Assembly (NCBI GenBank): GCA_963717475.1
Contig: OY970337.1
Location: 2,170,001 to 2,234,000, forward strand
Source of the DNA: AC-32 sp963717475
GTDB lineage: Bacteria; Actinomycetota; Thermoleophilia; Gaiellales; Gaiellaceae
Length of the DNA: 64,000 bases
Reading direction: 5' to 3'
Notes under the pieces: model-generated
Told to the model about the DNA's origin: nothing
Databases searched by the model: none
The model's input: the letters and a program-made list of their open reading frames with translations, nothing else
Translations under genes and position numbers: made by a program
In this document: piece by piece, positions 25,517 to 33,943 of the stretch
Position numbering within the stretch: the stretch's first letter is position 1
How the letters are laid out: every line of letters begins with the position of its first letter

Positions 25517-26931
25517 CCTACCGACCCCTCCATTTGCAGCTGGATGAGGCGGTTCATCTCGACCGCGTACTCGAGCGGCAGCTCCTTCGTGATCGGCTCG
25601 ACGAAGCCGGAGACGATCATGGCCGAGGCCTCGGTCTCCGAGAGCCCTCGCGTCATCAGGTAGAAGAGCTGCTCCTCGCCGATCTTCGAGACCGTCGCCT
25701 CGTGGCCGATGTCGACCTCGTCCTCGTCGATCTTGATGTACGGGTAGGTGTCGGAGCGCGAGTCCTCGTCGAGGATCAGCGCGTCGCAGACGACCTTCGA
25801 CTTCGAGCCCTTCGCGCCCTTGGCGACCTCGAGCAGCCCGCGGTAGCCTGCGCGCCCGCCGTCCTTGGAGATCGACTTCGAGGTGATCACCGAGGTCGTG
25901 TTCGGCGCGATGTGAACCGCCTTGCCGCCGGCGTCCGTGTGCTGCCCCTTGCCGGCGAATGCGATCGAGAGCACCTCGCCGTGCGCGCCCTCGCCCAGCA
26001 GCCAGATGCTCGGGTACTTGGAGGTGATCTTCGAGCCGAGGTTGCCGTCGACCCACTCCATCGTCGCGTTCTCGTAGGCGACGGCCCGCTTCGTGACGAG
26101 GTTGTAGACGTTGGTCGACCAGTTCTGGATCGTCGTGTAGCGGCAGCGCGCGGTCGGCTTGACGATGATCTCGACGACCGCCGAGTGGAGCGAGTCGGTC
26201 GAGTAGATCGGGGCGGTGCAGCCCTCGACGTAGTGCACGTAGGCGCCCTCGTCGACGATGATCAGCGTGCGCTCGAACTGGCCCATGTTCTCGGCGTTGA
26301 TCCGGAAGTAGGCCTGGAGCGGCATCTCGACCTTCACGCCCGGCGGCACGTAGATGAACGAGCCCCCCGACCAGACCGCCGAGTTCAGCGCCGCGAACTT
26401 GTTGTCGTTCTGCGGGATGATCGTCCCGAAGTACTCCTTGACGAGCTCCTCGTGCTCCCGCAAGCCCGAGTCCATGTCCTTGAAGATGACGCCCTGGCTC
26501 TCGAGCTCCTCCTGGAGCTTGTGGTAGACGACCTCGGACTCGTACTGCGCACCGACACCGGCGAGGTACTTCTTCTCCGCCTCGGGGATGCCGAGCTTGT
26601 CCCAGGTGTCCTTGATGTCGGCCGGCAGGTCCTCCCACGAGTTGGCCTGCTTCTCGGTCGGGCGGATGTAATAGAAGATGTTCTCGAAGTCGATCGTCGT
26701 CAGATCCGGCCCCCACGTCGGCAGTGGGCGGGCCAAGAAGTAGTCGAGCGACTTGTGCCGGAACTTGCGCATCCAGTCCGGCTCGTCCTTGTGCGACGAA
26801 ATTGCGTCGATCAGCTCGTGCGAGACTCCGCGCCCCGACTTGAAGAAGTAGTCCTCCGCGACGTGGAAGCCGTACTTGATCTCGTAGTCGGAGCCGATTC
26901 CTTGAACGACTTCTGTCTCGGTCGTCGCCAT
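25513..26931 (-). CDS. sufB: Fe-S assembly protein SufB
   Basis: 472 residues. Hallmarks of SufB: KYGFHVAEDYFFKSGRGVSHE, YIRPTEKQANSWEDLP, GSFIYVPPGVKVEMPLQAYF, VHYVEGCTAPIYSTDSLHSAVVE (with the conserved Cys), NWSTNVYNLVTKRA, and EATVSKIGEEQLFYLMTRGL near the end. SufB is the main cluster-building subunit of SufBC2D. No intein is inserted, unlike some actinobacterial SufB proteins. Its ATG overlaps the sufC stop by 1 bp, and its stop overlaps the TTG of VOC protein 2. Confidence 0.95.
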   Translation of the reverse strand: MATTETEVVQGIGSDYEIKYGFHVAEDYFFKSGRGVSHELIDAISSHKDEPDWMRKFRHKSLDYFLARPLPTWGPDLTTIDFENIFYYIRPTEKQANSWEDLPADIKDTWDKLGIPEAEKKYLAGVGAQYESEVVYHKLQEELESQGVIFKDMDSGLREHEELVKEYFGTIIPQNDNKFAALNSAVWSGGSFIYVPPGVKVEMPLQAYFRINAENMGQFERTLIIVDEGAYVHYVEGCTAPIYSTDSLHSAVVEIIVKPTARCRYTTIQNWSTNVYNLVTKRAVAYENATMEWVDGNLGSKITSKYPSIWLLGEGAHGEVLSIAFAGKGQHTDAGGKAVHIAPNTTSVITSKSISKDGGRAGYRGLLEVAKGAKGSKSKVVCDALILDEDSRSDTYPYIKIDEDEVDIGHEATVSKIGEEQLFYLMTRGLSETEASAMIVSGFVEPITKELPLEYAVEMNRLIQLQMEGSVG

Positions 26932-27698
26932 CAGGCGAGCGCCTCCTCGTATGCCTTGTAGCCTTCGGCCTCGAGCTTGTGCGCGAGCTCAGGGCCGCCT
27001 TCTTCGACGATCCGCCCGCCCACGAAGACGTGCACGAAGTCGGGCGTGATGTAGTTGAGAATCCGCTGGTAGTGCGTGATCACGAGAGCGCCCATCTCGG
27101 GGCCGACAAGCTCCTGGACGCCGTTGGCGACGACCCGCAGCGCGTCGATGTCGAGCCCTGAGTCGGTCTCGTCGAGCACCGCTATCCGCGGCTTCAGCAT
27201 CGCCATCTGCAGGATCTCGACGCGCTTCTTCTCTCCGCCGGAGAATCCGTCGTTGAGGTAGCGCTGGGCCAGCTCGCGCGGGATTCGCAGGTGCTCCATC
27301 GCAGCGAGCATCTCGATGCGGAAGTCCTTGATCGGGACCGGGTCGTCCACGCCGCCGGCGCGCGCCTTCCGCACCGCGTTGATCGCAGAGCGCATGAAGC
27401 TCGTGACCGTCACTCCCGGGACGGCGTGCGGGTACTGGAATGCGAGGAAGAGGCCGCGCTGCGCGCGCTCGTCCGCCGCGAGCTCCGTCACGTCCTCGCC
27501 GTCGAAGAGGATCTGGCCCTCGGTGATCTCGTAGCCCGGGTGGCCCATCAGCGCGTACGCGAGCGTCGACTTGCCGGAGCCGTTCGGGCCCATGACCGCG
27601 TGCACCTCGCCGCGGTCCACGGCGAGGTCGACACCCTTGACGATCTCGGTGCCGTCCTCGAGCGCAACATGCAGGTTTCTCAGTTCGAGCAAAGCCAT
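26931..27698 (-). CDS. sufC: SUF system ATPase SufC
   Basis: 255 residues from ATG 27698. ABC ATPase: Walker A GPNGSGKST, Q-loop AFQYPHAVPGV, signature FSGGEKKRVEILQM, Walker B IAVLDETDSGLDID, and H-loop VITHYQRIL. These segments are specific to SufC, including ETDSGLD. It powers conformational change of the SufBCD scaffold. TTG 27704 would add two codons. It is the first gene of the minus-strand sufC-B-VOC-VOC-D run; no SufR-type regulator gene is present in front of it. Confidence 0.95.
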   Translation of the reverse strand: MALLELRNLHVALEDGTEIVKGVDLAVDRGEVHAVMGPNGSGKSTLAYALMGHPGYEITEGQILFDGEDVTELAADERAQRGLFLAFQYPHAVPGVTVTSFMRSAINAVRKARAGGVDDPVPIKDFRIEMLAAMEHLRIPRELAQRYLNDGFSGGEKKRVEILQMAMLKPRIAVLDETDSGLDIDALRVVANGVQELVGPEMGALVITHYQRILNYITPDFVHVFVGGRIVEEGGPELAHKLEAEGYKAYEEALA

Positions 27699-27723
27699 GT
27701 CCAAGTCATGCTAGCGGCCTGCC

Positions 27724-28672
27724 TCAACCCTTCGGCAGCAACAGCCGCAGCTTCGTCCAGACCGTGGAGCCGCGCGACTGGTCGTCGAACCGACCGTGGG
27801 CTCCGGGGTCTCCAGGCAGGGTATCGAAGAGGTTGTCGGGCGCGTCGACCGGCTTGGTCTCATCTGTGTGCTGGCTCTTCCAGCCGTTTCGGCGCAAAAC
27901 CCAGTCGCCGGCGCGCGGCGCGAGCTTCTGGCCCCACAGCAGCTTCTGCGCGCCCCACGAGACCGGGAGCTCGCGAATCGGCCGCTCCATGCAGTGCAGT
28001 GCGGCCTCGGCGTAGGGCTCCGGCTGGTAGATCGGCGGCACCGGCTGGGGCTGGTAGCCGATCTTCTGGCGGTCGCGATCGAACTGCGGCGTGTTGATCG
28101 CGCCCGGAAGCACGAGCGAGATGTCGACGCCCGTGCCGGCTTTCTGCTCCTCGACCCGGGCTGACTCGAAGAACGCCCGCAGCCCGGCCTTCGACGAGCA
28201 GTAGGCGGCCTGGAGCGGGATCCCGCGATAGGCGAGCGCGGAGCTGATGTGCAGGAAGGTGCCCTTGGCCGCGCGCAGGTGCGGCAGCGAAGCCCAGTAG
28301 CCGTAGACCGTGCCGAAGAAGTTGACGTCGATCACGCGACGCAGCTCGTCCGGCGTGAGCCGCTCGGCCTCCGCGTAGACGGTCACGATCGCGTTCGCGA
28401 CGTACGTGTCGATGCGGCCGAAGCGCTCGATCGCCTGAGCGACGACGCGCTCGACCTGATCCTGCTCGGTGCAGTCCGCGGGCACGGAGAGGCCCTCCGA
28501 GCCGGCGCGCTCGATCTCCGAGACGGCGTTCGAGAGTGCCTCTTCGTTCCTCCCCGTGACGACGACCTTCGCGCCCCGCTCCGCCGCGGCGCGCGCGATC
28601 GCGCGGCCGAGGCCGCTCGAGGCGCCCGTCACGACGACAACCTGCTCGGAGACCGGTTTCTTCGCTCGCCAT
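27724..28672 (-). CDS. Short-chain dehydrogenase/reductase (frameshifted near the start)
   Basis: About 315 residues. Classical SDR: cofactor motif TGASSGLGRAIA, NNAG-like region as VANAIVT, catalytic Ser in HISSALAY and YCSSKAG with Tyr/Lys. A C-terminal extension of ~90 residues (IYQPEPYAEAALHCME, QKLLWGQKLAPRAGDWVLRR) resembles SDR proteins of the DltE/YqjQ-like actinobacterial group. The likely start is ATG 28672; a +1 shift about 12 bp downstream (MAS to KKPVSEQVVVVTG) must be crossed. No other start in the main phase is suitable. The second residue of the usual NNAG motif is altered, as in some SDRs. Substrate unknown. Confidence 0.82.
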
Positions 28673-28710
28673 CTATCGACGCGGTACCCAGGACGCGCTA
28701 CCCTGAGAGC

Positions 28711-28905
28711 ATGGTTCCTGAGATCGGCATCTCCGGCCTGATCCTCATCCTGATCGTCGCGCTGCTCGTCTTCGGCCCCAAGCGGCTCCCGGAGATGGGG
28801 CGCTCGCTCGGCAAGGGGATGCGCGAGTTCAAGGACTCGATCTCCGGCAAAGACGAGCACCCCGAGCTGCCCGCTCCGCCGGCCGACGACACAACGCGCA
28901 GCTAG
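28711..28905 (+). CDS. tatA: Sec-independent translocase subunit TatA
   Basis: 64 residues. One short N-terminal membrane helix (LILILIVALLVFGPKRLPE) with the FGPKRLPEMGRSLGKGMREFK hinge and amphipathic helix typical of TatA/TatE, then an acidic polar tail. It forms the pore-like oligomer of the twin-arginine export system with TatC, encoded 3 bp downstream. It is divergent from the SDR gene. TatB is not seen, as in many Gram-positive minimal Tat systems. Confidence 0.93.
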   Translation: MVPEIGISGLILILIVALLVFGPKRLPEMGRSLGKGMREFKDSISGKDEHPELPAPPADDTTRS

Positions 28906-28908
28906 CTC

Positions 28909-29676
28909 ATGAAGGGCCTTCCGCGGCGCCTGCGCCACGGCGAGGAGGCGACGCTGGTCGAGCACCTCGACGAGCTGCGCACGCGGCTGATCATCGCGCT
29001 GGGCGCGCTCGCGGCGGCCTTCGTCGTCACCTACATCTTCCACGGGCACCTGCTGACTTGGCTGAACGAGCCGCTGCCGGACAACCTCAAGAAACCGGCC
29101 ACGTTCAGCCCGATCGAGCCCTTCACGACCTCGATCTGGGTCAGCCTCTGGGCCGCCTTCCTGATCGCCCTGCCGGTCGTCTTCTGGCAGCTCTGGGCGT
29201 TTCTAGCGCCCGCGATCGAAGAGCCCCGGCAGCGCTCGATGGCCGTGCTCGTCTTCTTCGCGAGCGCGCTCGGCCTGGGCGGCGTCGCGTTCGGCTACTT
29301 CGTGATCCTGCCGCCCGCGCTGCACTTCCTGACGAACTACGACTCGCAGCACTACGACATCCTCATCCGCGCCCGCGACTACTACCGCTTCGTCAGCTTC
29401 GTGCTGCTCGGCGTCGCGCTCGCCTTCGAGGTGCCGGTCTTCGTGCTCGCGCTCGTGCGGCTGCGGATCCTGTCCGCCGCGCAGCTTCGGCGGACGTGGC
29501 GCCTGGGCATCTTCGTGATGACCGTGATCGGCGTGCTGCTTCCCGGCGTCGACCCGGTGTCGACGATCCTCTCGGTGATCCCGCTCGTCGGCCTCTACGC
29601 GCTCTCGATCGGCCTCGCGACGTTCTTCGAGCCGCGCTGGCGCCGGGAACCGAGCACCGTCACCGCGACGGAATGA
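28909..29676 (+). CDS. tatC: Sec-independent translocase subunit TatC
   Basis: 255 residues with six membrane helices. N-terminal HLDELRTRLIIAL signature, FSPIEPFTTSIWVSLWAAFL, periplasmic loop, and YYRFVSFVLLGVALAFEVPVFVL. TatC recognises twin-arginine signal peptides of folded proteins. Clients could include Rieske or copper proteins made in this genome, but none is proven here. Its stop overlaps the ATG of the adenosine deaminase gene by 4 bp. Confidence 0.95.
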   Translation: MKGLPRRLRHGEEATLVEHLDELRTRLIIALGALAAAFVVTYIFHGHLLTWLNEPLPDNLKKPATFSPIEPFTTSIWVSLWAAFLIALPVVFWQLWAFLAPAIEEPRQRSMAVLVFFASALGLGGVAFGYFVILPPALHFLTNYDSQHYDILIRARDYYRFVSFVLLGVALAFEVPVFVLALVRLRILSAAQLRRTWRLGIFVMTVIGVLLPGVDPVSTILSVIPLVGLYALSIGLATFFEPRWRREPSTVTATE

Positions 29677-30678
29677 CGTATCCGAAGATCGAGCTGCACG
29701 TCCACCTCGAGGGGACGGTGCGGCCGAAGACACTGCTCGAGATGGCGCGGCGGAACGACTACGCGCTGCCGGCCCGCACGGAGGAGGAGGTCGAGGCCCT
29801 CTACGACTTCCGCGACTTCGCGCACTTCCTCGACGTGTTCATGCTCGTCACCGGCGCTCTCCGCACCGCGGACGACTTCCGCCAGGTGGTCGTCGACTAC
29901 GCAGCGGAGGCGGCCGCCCACGGCGCCGTCTACTTCGAGGGGATCTTCGCGCCGGGCCTCTGGCGCGAGGAGCTCGACCCGGACGACGTCTTCAGCCGGC
30001 TACTGCGACGGCGCCCAGGAGGCGCGCGAGCTGCACGGAGTCGAGGTGCGGCTGACGCCGGACATCCCGCGCGTCTACGACCCGGAGACCGCGGAAGAGG
30101 CCGCGCGCTACGCGGTCAAGTACCGGGAGCGCGGCGTCGTCGGCCTCGGGCTCGGCGGCCCGGAGGAGGGCCACCCGCCGGAGCCGTACGAGCGGGCGTT
30201 CGCGATCGCGCGCGAGGGCGGCCTCGCCTCGGTTCCGCACGCGGGGGAGGTCGTGGGCCCGGAGTCTGTCCGCGGCGCGCTCGACGCGCTCAAGGCAGAC
30301 CGCATCCGCCACGGGATCCGGGCCGTCGAGGACCCCGGGCTCGTGCGGGAGCTCGCCGGCCGAGGGACGGTGCTCGACGTCTGCCCGATCTCGAACCTGC
30401 GGACGCGCGCAGTGGCCTCGCTCGACGAGCACCCGCTGCCACAGCTCGCCGCCGCTGGTGTGCGGTGCTCGATCTCGACCGACGACCCGGCGCTCTTCGG
30501 CACCGATCTCACCCGCGACTGCGCGGCGGCTGTCGGCCTCGGGCTCGATCCGCAGGACTTCTACGCGGCCGGGGTCGAAGGCGCGCTCTGCGACGCGGAG
30601 ACCAAGAACCGCCTCGAGGCGATCGGCGCGAGCTTCGAGTGGGACGCCTTCCGTTCTCTCGAAACGCAGATACCCTAA
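29673..30678 (+). CDS. add: Adenosine deaminase (frameshifted)
   Basis: Amidohydrolase-superfamily enzyme that converts adenosine to inosine. Zinc ligands in KIELHVHLEG at the N-terminus; VYFEGIFAPGL; then, after a +1 shift near 29999, YCDGAQEARELHGVEVRLT, the third His in SVPHAGEVVGPESV, RIRHGIRAVED, and the catalytic STDDPALFGT near the C-terminus. About 334 residues when joined, the usual length. The start ATG overlaps the tatC stop. An adenine deaminase role is possible, since the subfamilies differ subtly. One extra base is the simplest cause of the break. Confidence 0.88.
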
Positions 30679-30685
30679 GAGTCAC

Positions 30686-31561
30686 ATGGCCCGAGGAGCG
30701 GCACAGGCACAGCGCAAGCGCGCGCAGGCGGCGCAGCCCAAACGAAAGCAGAAGGCGCCACCCAGCTGGGAAGAGCAGCTCTTCTTCTCGCGCCTGCGCA
30801 GGCACGCGAAGGTGATCTACGTCTTGCTCGCGGTCGTGTTCGCGGCGGGCTTCGTCCTGCTCGGCGTCGGCTCCGGCTCGGGCGGGGTCGCCGACGTCCT
30901 CAGCAACCTCTTCCACGGCAGTACGGGCAGCTCGGTGAGCTCGCAGATCAAGAGCGACCAGAAGAAGATCGCGGCGCACCCGCGGAACACCGAGCCGTAC
31001 CTCGACCTCGCCACGCTCTACCAGCAGCAGCAGGACCAGGCCGCGGCCACGGCGACGCTCGAGTCCGCGCTCAAGGTCAAGCCGAATGACCTCGACGTTC
31101 TCTCACGGCTGGCGAGCCTCTACCAGAGCCAGGCAGAGACGGCCCGTAACGCTGCTGCCGACGCGCAGGCCGCCCTGGCCGCGGCGAACGCGACGCCGCC
31201 CGGCGTCGACGTCAACTCGAACTTCGGGCAGGCGTTCACCGCCGACCCGCTCAGCCAGACGCTCAAGACGCAGGCGACGACTGCGTTCACCGAGGTGGGC
31301 ACCGCTTTCACGAAGGCCGAGAGCGCCTACAAGCGGCTGGCGGCCGCGGCGCGCGGAACCTCAGAGGAGGCGAACGCGCAGCTGCAGCTCGCGAGCATCG
31401 CCAAGGACACGCTCCAGGTCAGCGGCCAGCCGGAGCACGCGCGGCTCGCGATCGCCGCCTACAAGCGTTACCTCGAGCTGGAGCCGCAGGGCGTCCAGGC
31501 GACGCTGGCCAAGCAGACGATCGCGCAGCTTCAGGCCTTCCTCCCGAAGCAGAAACACTAG
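30686..31561 (+). CDS. Membrane-anchored TPR-repeat protein
   Basis: 291 residues. A very basic, lysine/arginine-rich cytoplasmic N-terminus precedes one transmembrane helix at ~45-62 (VIYVLLAVVFAAGFVLLGV). The outer part contains tetratricopeptide-type helices: TEPYLDLATLYQQQQDQAAATATLESALKVKPN, DLDVLSRLASLYQSQAETARN and ARLAIAAYKRYLELEP, plus alanine-rich coiled segments. It probably acts as a protein-interaction scaffold. It is in line with the STAS and cytochrome genes that follow (15 bp and 0 bp gaps). No enzymatic motif. Confidence 0.78.
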   Translation: MARGAAQAQRKRAQAAQPKRKQKAPPSWEEQLFFSRLRRHAKVIYVLLAVVFAAGFVLLGVGSGSGGVADVLSNLFHGSTGSSVSSQIKSDQKKIAAHPRNTEPYLDLATLYQQQQDQAAATATLESALKVKPNDLDVLSRLASLYQSQAETARNAAADAQAALAAANATPPGVDVNSNFGQAFTADPLSQTLKTQATTAFTEVGTAFTKAESAYKRLAAAARGTSEEANAQLQLASIAKDTLQVSGQPEHARLAIAAYKRYLELEPQGVQATLAKQTIAQLQAFLPKQKH

Positions 31562-31576
31562 TAGTATCGGCCGCGC

Positions 31577-31936
31577 GTGAACTTCGACATCAGCACCGAG
31601 CAGGTGGGTGACGACCTCTACGTGATCTCGCTTTCGGGCGAGGTCGACCTCTACACCGCGCCGGAGTTCAAGCAGGAGCTCCTCGACGCGATCGGCAAGG
31701 GCGCGAAGGAGGTCGTGGTCGACTTCTCGAGCACCACGTTCATCGACTCGACGACGCTCGGCGTGCTGGTCGGCGGCGTCAAGCGGCTGCGCACGAACGA
31801 GGGCCAGCTCTCGCTCGTCTGCAGCGACCGCAACATCACGAAGATCTTCGAGATCACCGGGCTCGACCGCGTCTTCACGATCTACCCGACGCGGGACGAG
31901 GCCGTCTCGGCAATCTCGGGCCAGACCTCGGCGTAG
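31577..31936 (+). CDS. STAS-domain anti-sigma-factor antagonist
   Basis: 119 residues. STAS fold of the SpoIIAA/RsbV type: LSGEVDLYTAPEFKQEL, VVVDFSSTTFIDSTTLGVLVGGVKRL, with the phosphorylatable serine in FIDSTTLG, and IFEITGLDRVFTIYPT. Such proteins bind an anti-sigma kinase of the RsbW type, which is not encoded nearby. Start GTG 31577. The final base of its stop codon is shared with the start of the next cytochrome gene. Confidence 0.9.
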   Translation: MNFDISTEQVGDDLYVISLSGEVDLYTAPEFKQELLDAIGKGAKEVVVDFSSTTFIDSTTLGVLVGGVKRLRTNEGQLSLVCSDRNITKIFEITGLDRVFTIYPTRDEAVSAISGQTSA

Positions 31937-32544
31937 TGCGCGCCGGAGCGGCGGTCCTCGGGGTCCTGGCCGCGCTGCTGGCAGCGGGCTGCGGGACGGG
32001 CGGCATCGTCAAGAGCGGCGACCAGACGAAGGGCAAGCAGCTCTTCCAGGCGAAGTGCGGGGGCTGCCACACGCTCGAGGCCGCAGGGACGCACGGCACG
32101 GTCGGACCGAACCTGGACGAGGCCTTCGCATCCGACCGGAAGCAGGGCTTCGAGCAGGTGACGATCCAGCAGGTCGTTCGCCAGCAGATCTCGCTCGCGA
32201 GCGGGAAGATGCCGGCCGACCTCGTCAAGGGAGCCGACGCGGACTCGGTCTCCGCGTTCGTGGCCGCCTCCGCAGGAGTTCCGGGCCAGGGCGGCGGCGG
32301 GGCCGCCGCGACGAGCGGCAAGGACATCTTCTCGGCCAACTGCGGCAGCTGCCACACGCTCGCGGCGGCGGGAACGAGCGGAACCGTAGGCCCGAACCTC
32401 GACGACCTCAAGCCCAGCCTCGCGCGGGCCGAACGTCAGGTCACGAACGGCGGCGCGATCATGCCCGCCTTCAAGGGCAAGCTGACCGATGCTCAGATCA
32501 AAGCTGTTGCGAAGTACGTCAGCGACAACGCAGGCAAGAAGTAA
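31936..32544 (+). CDS. Diheme cytochrome c lipoprotein
   Basis: 202 residues. Signal peptide with lipobox LLAAGC (Cys19). Two cytochrome c domains: haem motifs CGGCH near residue 40 and CGSCH near 135, each followed by TVGPNLD and by a methionine region (GKMPADL, GAIMPAFKG). A Gly-rich hinge separates the domains. It is likely an electron carrier on the outer membrane face feeding the caa3 oxidase encoded 150 bp away on the other strand. Start GTG 31936 overlaps the STAS stop by 1 bp. Confidence 0.88.
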   Translation: MRAGAAVLGVLAALLAAGCGTGGIVKSGDQTKGKQLFQAKCGGCHTLEAAGTHGTVGPNLDEAFASDRKQGFEQVTIQQVVRQQISLASGKMPADLVKGADADSVSAFVAASAGVPGQGGGGAAATSGKDIFSANCGSCHTLAAAGTSGTVGPNLDDLKPSLARAERQVTNGGAIMPAFKGKLTDAQIKAVAKYVSDNAGKK

Positions 32545-32586
32545 GTCGAGCGTAGTAGGCGGAACCCGTAAAGCAACGGCCACGCC

Positions 32587-32614
32587 GTCGCGGCGGGCTT
32601 TTGCTCGCCGCGAC
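32587..32614. terminator. Hairpin terminator after the diheme cytochrome gene
   Basis: A 12-bp stem with one mismatch (GTCGCGGCGGGC against GCTCGCCGCGAC) encloses TTTT. It lies 43 bp after the cytochrome stop in a convergent 147-bp intergenic region. Confidence 0.6.
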
Positions 32615-32644
32615 CGCAACGGTGTCTGGTTGTCTTCCTCGCGG

Positions 32645-32685
32645 TGAAGTCGTCATGGCTCACGCGGAGCGTGAGCCGGACTTCA
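32645..32685. terminator. Second hairpin, probably terminating the oxidase operon
   Basis: A 9-bp stem GGCTCACGC/GCGTGAGCC with a 3-nt loop (32657-32677) is extended by an outer 7-bp helix TGAAGTC/GACTTCA (32645-32651 with 32679-32685). It sits 7 bp after the end of the minus-strand oxidase/USP run and likely stops that transcript. Confidence 0.55.
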
Positions 32686-32691
32686 TCGCGT

Positions 32692-33342
32692 TTAGCGGAC
32701 CTCGTCGCGCTCGGCTTCGAGGTCGACCACGACGTGCGTGATCGGGACCTCGAACCGCTCGCGCGCGCTCGTGACGACGCCTCGTTCGAGCCAGTGTGAG
32801 CGGCCTTCGGGATGCGTCGAGACGATCACCTCGTCGGCGCCGAAGGTGCGGAGCGCGTCCTCGATCGCCTGCAGCGGGTCGCCGTCGCCGACCTCGCCGC
32901 GCGCCTCGATCCCCGCATCCCGGAGCCGGCCGAGGCTCTGCTCGAGCCGCTGACGCGCCTGCTCACGCGCGCCGTCGACGTCCGAGGTGAAGTGCCGGAT
33001 CGGCGAGTTCAGCGCCGGTGTGACGACCAGCACCTCTGCCCGGTAGCCCTCGGTCTGCCTGCGGATCTGCTCGCGCAGCGCCTCGCCGCCGACGGTCTCG
33101 TTCGCGACCACGAGGATACGCCGCTCGTCCGGGCCGCCCCGCCGCCGTGGCGCCTCCTTCTGCGGGACCTCGTGTCGACGGGCCCGCAGCCACCAGAGGA
33201 GCACGGCCGCGGTGAGGACGATGAACACCACGAGACCCGCCCAGGGGTTGATCACGCCCGCGATCGCGATCAGCCCGAAGTAGACCGCGGCGCCCAGGAG
33301 GAACTGGAACGCGTCGGCCTCACTGCGAAGCGGGTTCTTCAC
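32692..33342 (-). CDS. Universal-stress-domain protein with membrane anchor
   Basis: 216 residues. Two N-terminal membrane segments (FLLGAAVYFGLIAIAGVI and WAGLVVFIVLTAAVLLWWL) are joined to a UspA-like alpha/beta domain: RRILVVANETVGGEALREQI, LVVTPALNSPIRHF and the later ADEVIVSTHPEGRSHWLERG. It shares the ANETV and EVIVSTHP/EIIVSTHP segments with the tandem-USP protein at 33940-34782. N-terminal helices suggest it sits on the cytoplasmic side of the membrane, perhaps touching the oxidase. It is the last gene of the ctaC-ctaD-USP-ctaE-USP run. Confidence 0.8.
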   Translation of the reverse strand: MKNPLRSEADAFQFLLGAAVYFGLIAIAGVINPWAGLVVFIVLTAAVLLWWLRARRHEVPQKEAPRRRGGPDERRILVVANETVGGEALREQIRRQTEGYRAEVLVVTPALNSPIRHFTSDVDGAREQARQRLEQSLGRLRDAGIEARGEVGDGDPLQAIEDALRTFGADEVIVSTHPEGRSHWLERGVVTSARERFEVPITHVVVDLEAERDEVR

Positions 33343-33352
33343 GGGCCGGAGG

Positions 33353-33943
33353 CTAGAGGATGTAGACCGTCGTGTAGACCACGATCCACATCACGTCCAC
33401 GAAGTGCCAGTAGATCCCGGGAATCTCGACCCCGTGGTGCGCTTCGGGCGAGTAGTGCCCGCGGTACGAGCGAATCGTGGCGAAGAGGAGCAGCGTCAGT
33501 CCGACGAAGACGTGCGCTCCGTGCAGGCCTGTGAGGCAGAAGAAGATCGTCCCGAACGCGTCGGTGTAGGGCGCGAAGCCGATCCGCGAGTACTCGAGGA
33601 TCTGCGTCAGCAGGAACGTCAAGCCCAGCAGAAAGGTGAGCGTCAGCCCGGCCTGCAAGCCCGAGCGGTTCCCGCGCTTGATCGCCTGCAGCGCCCAGTG
33701 CATCGTGAAGCTCGAGGTCACGAGGATGATCGTGTTCATCCCGGCGACGAAGACCGGCAGCTCGTAGGGCGGAGTCGGCCACGGCGTGCCCGCCGCGACT
33801 CGCACGAAGAAGTAGGCCGTGAAGAACGAGCCGAAGAGCATGATCTCCGAGGCGATGAACAGGAACATCCCGAGCGTGCGCGCGTCGACGCGCGAGCTCT
33901 GGTTCGCGACGGGCGGACCGTGCGCCTCGGCGTGCGCGCTCAT
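33353..33943 (-). CDS. ctaE: Cytochrome c oxidase subunit III
   Basis: 196 residues with five predicted membrane helices, the short form typical of caa3 oxidases. Signatures: GMFLFIASEIMLFGSFFTAYFFVR, ALQAIKRGNRSGLQAG, FCLTGLHGAHVFVGLTLLL and GVEIPGIYWHFVDVMWIVVYTTVYIL. Subunit III stabilises the core and supports proton uptake. The ATG overlaps the stop of the upstream USP gene by 4 bp, so it is in the same operon though separated from ctaD by that gene. Confidence 0.93.
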   Translation of the reverse strand: MSAHAEAHGPPVANQSSRVDARTLGMFLFIASEIMLFGSFFTAYFFVRVAAGTPWPTPPYELPVFVAGMNTIILVTSSFTMHWALQAIKRGNRSGLQAGLTLTFLLGLTFLLTQILEYSRIGFAPYTDAFGTIFFCLTGLHGAHVFVGLTLLLFATIRSYRGHYSPEAHHGVEIPGIYWHFVDVMWIVVYTTVYIL

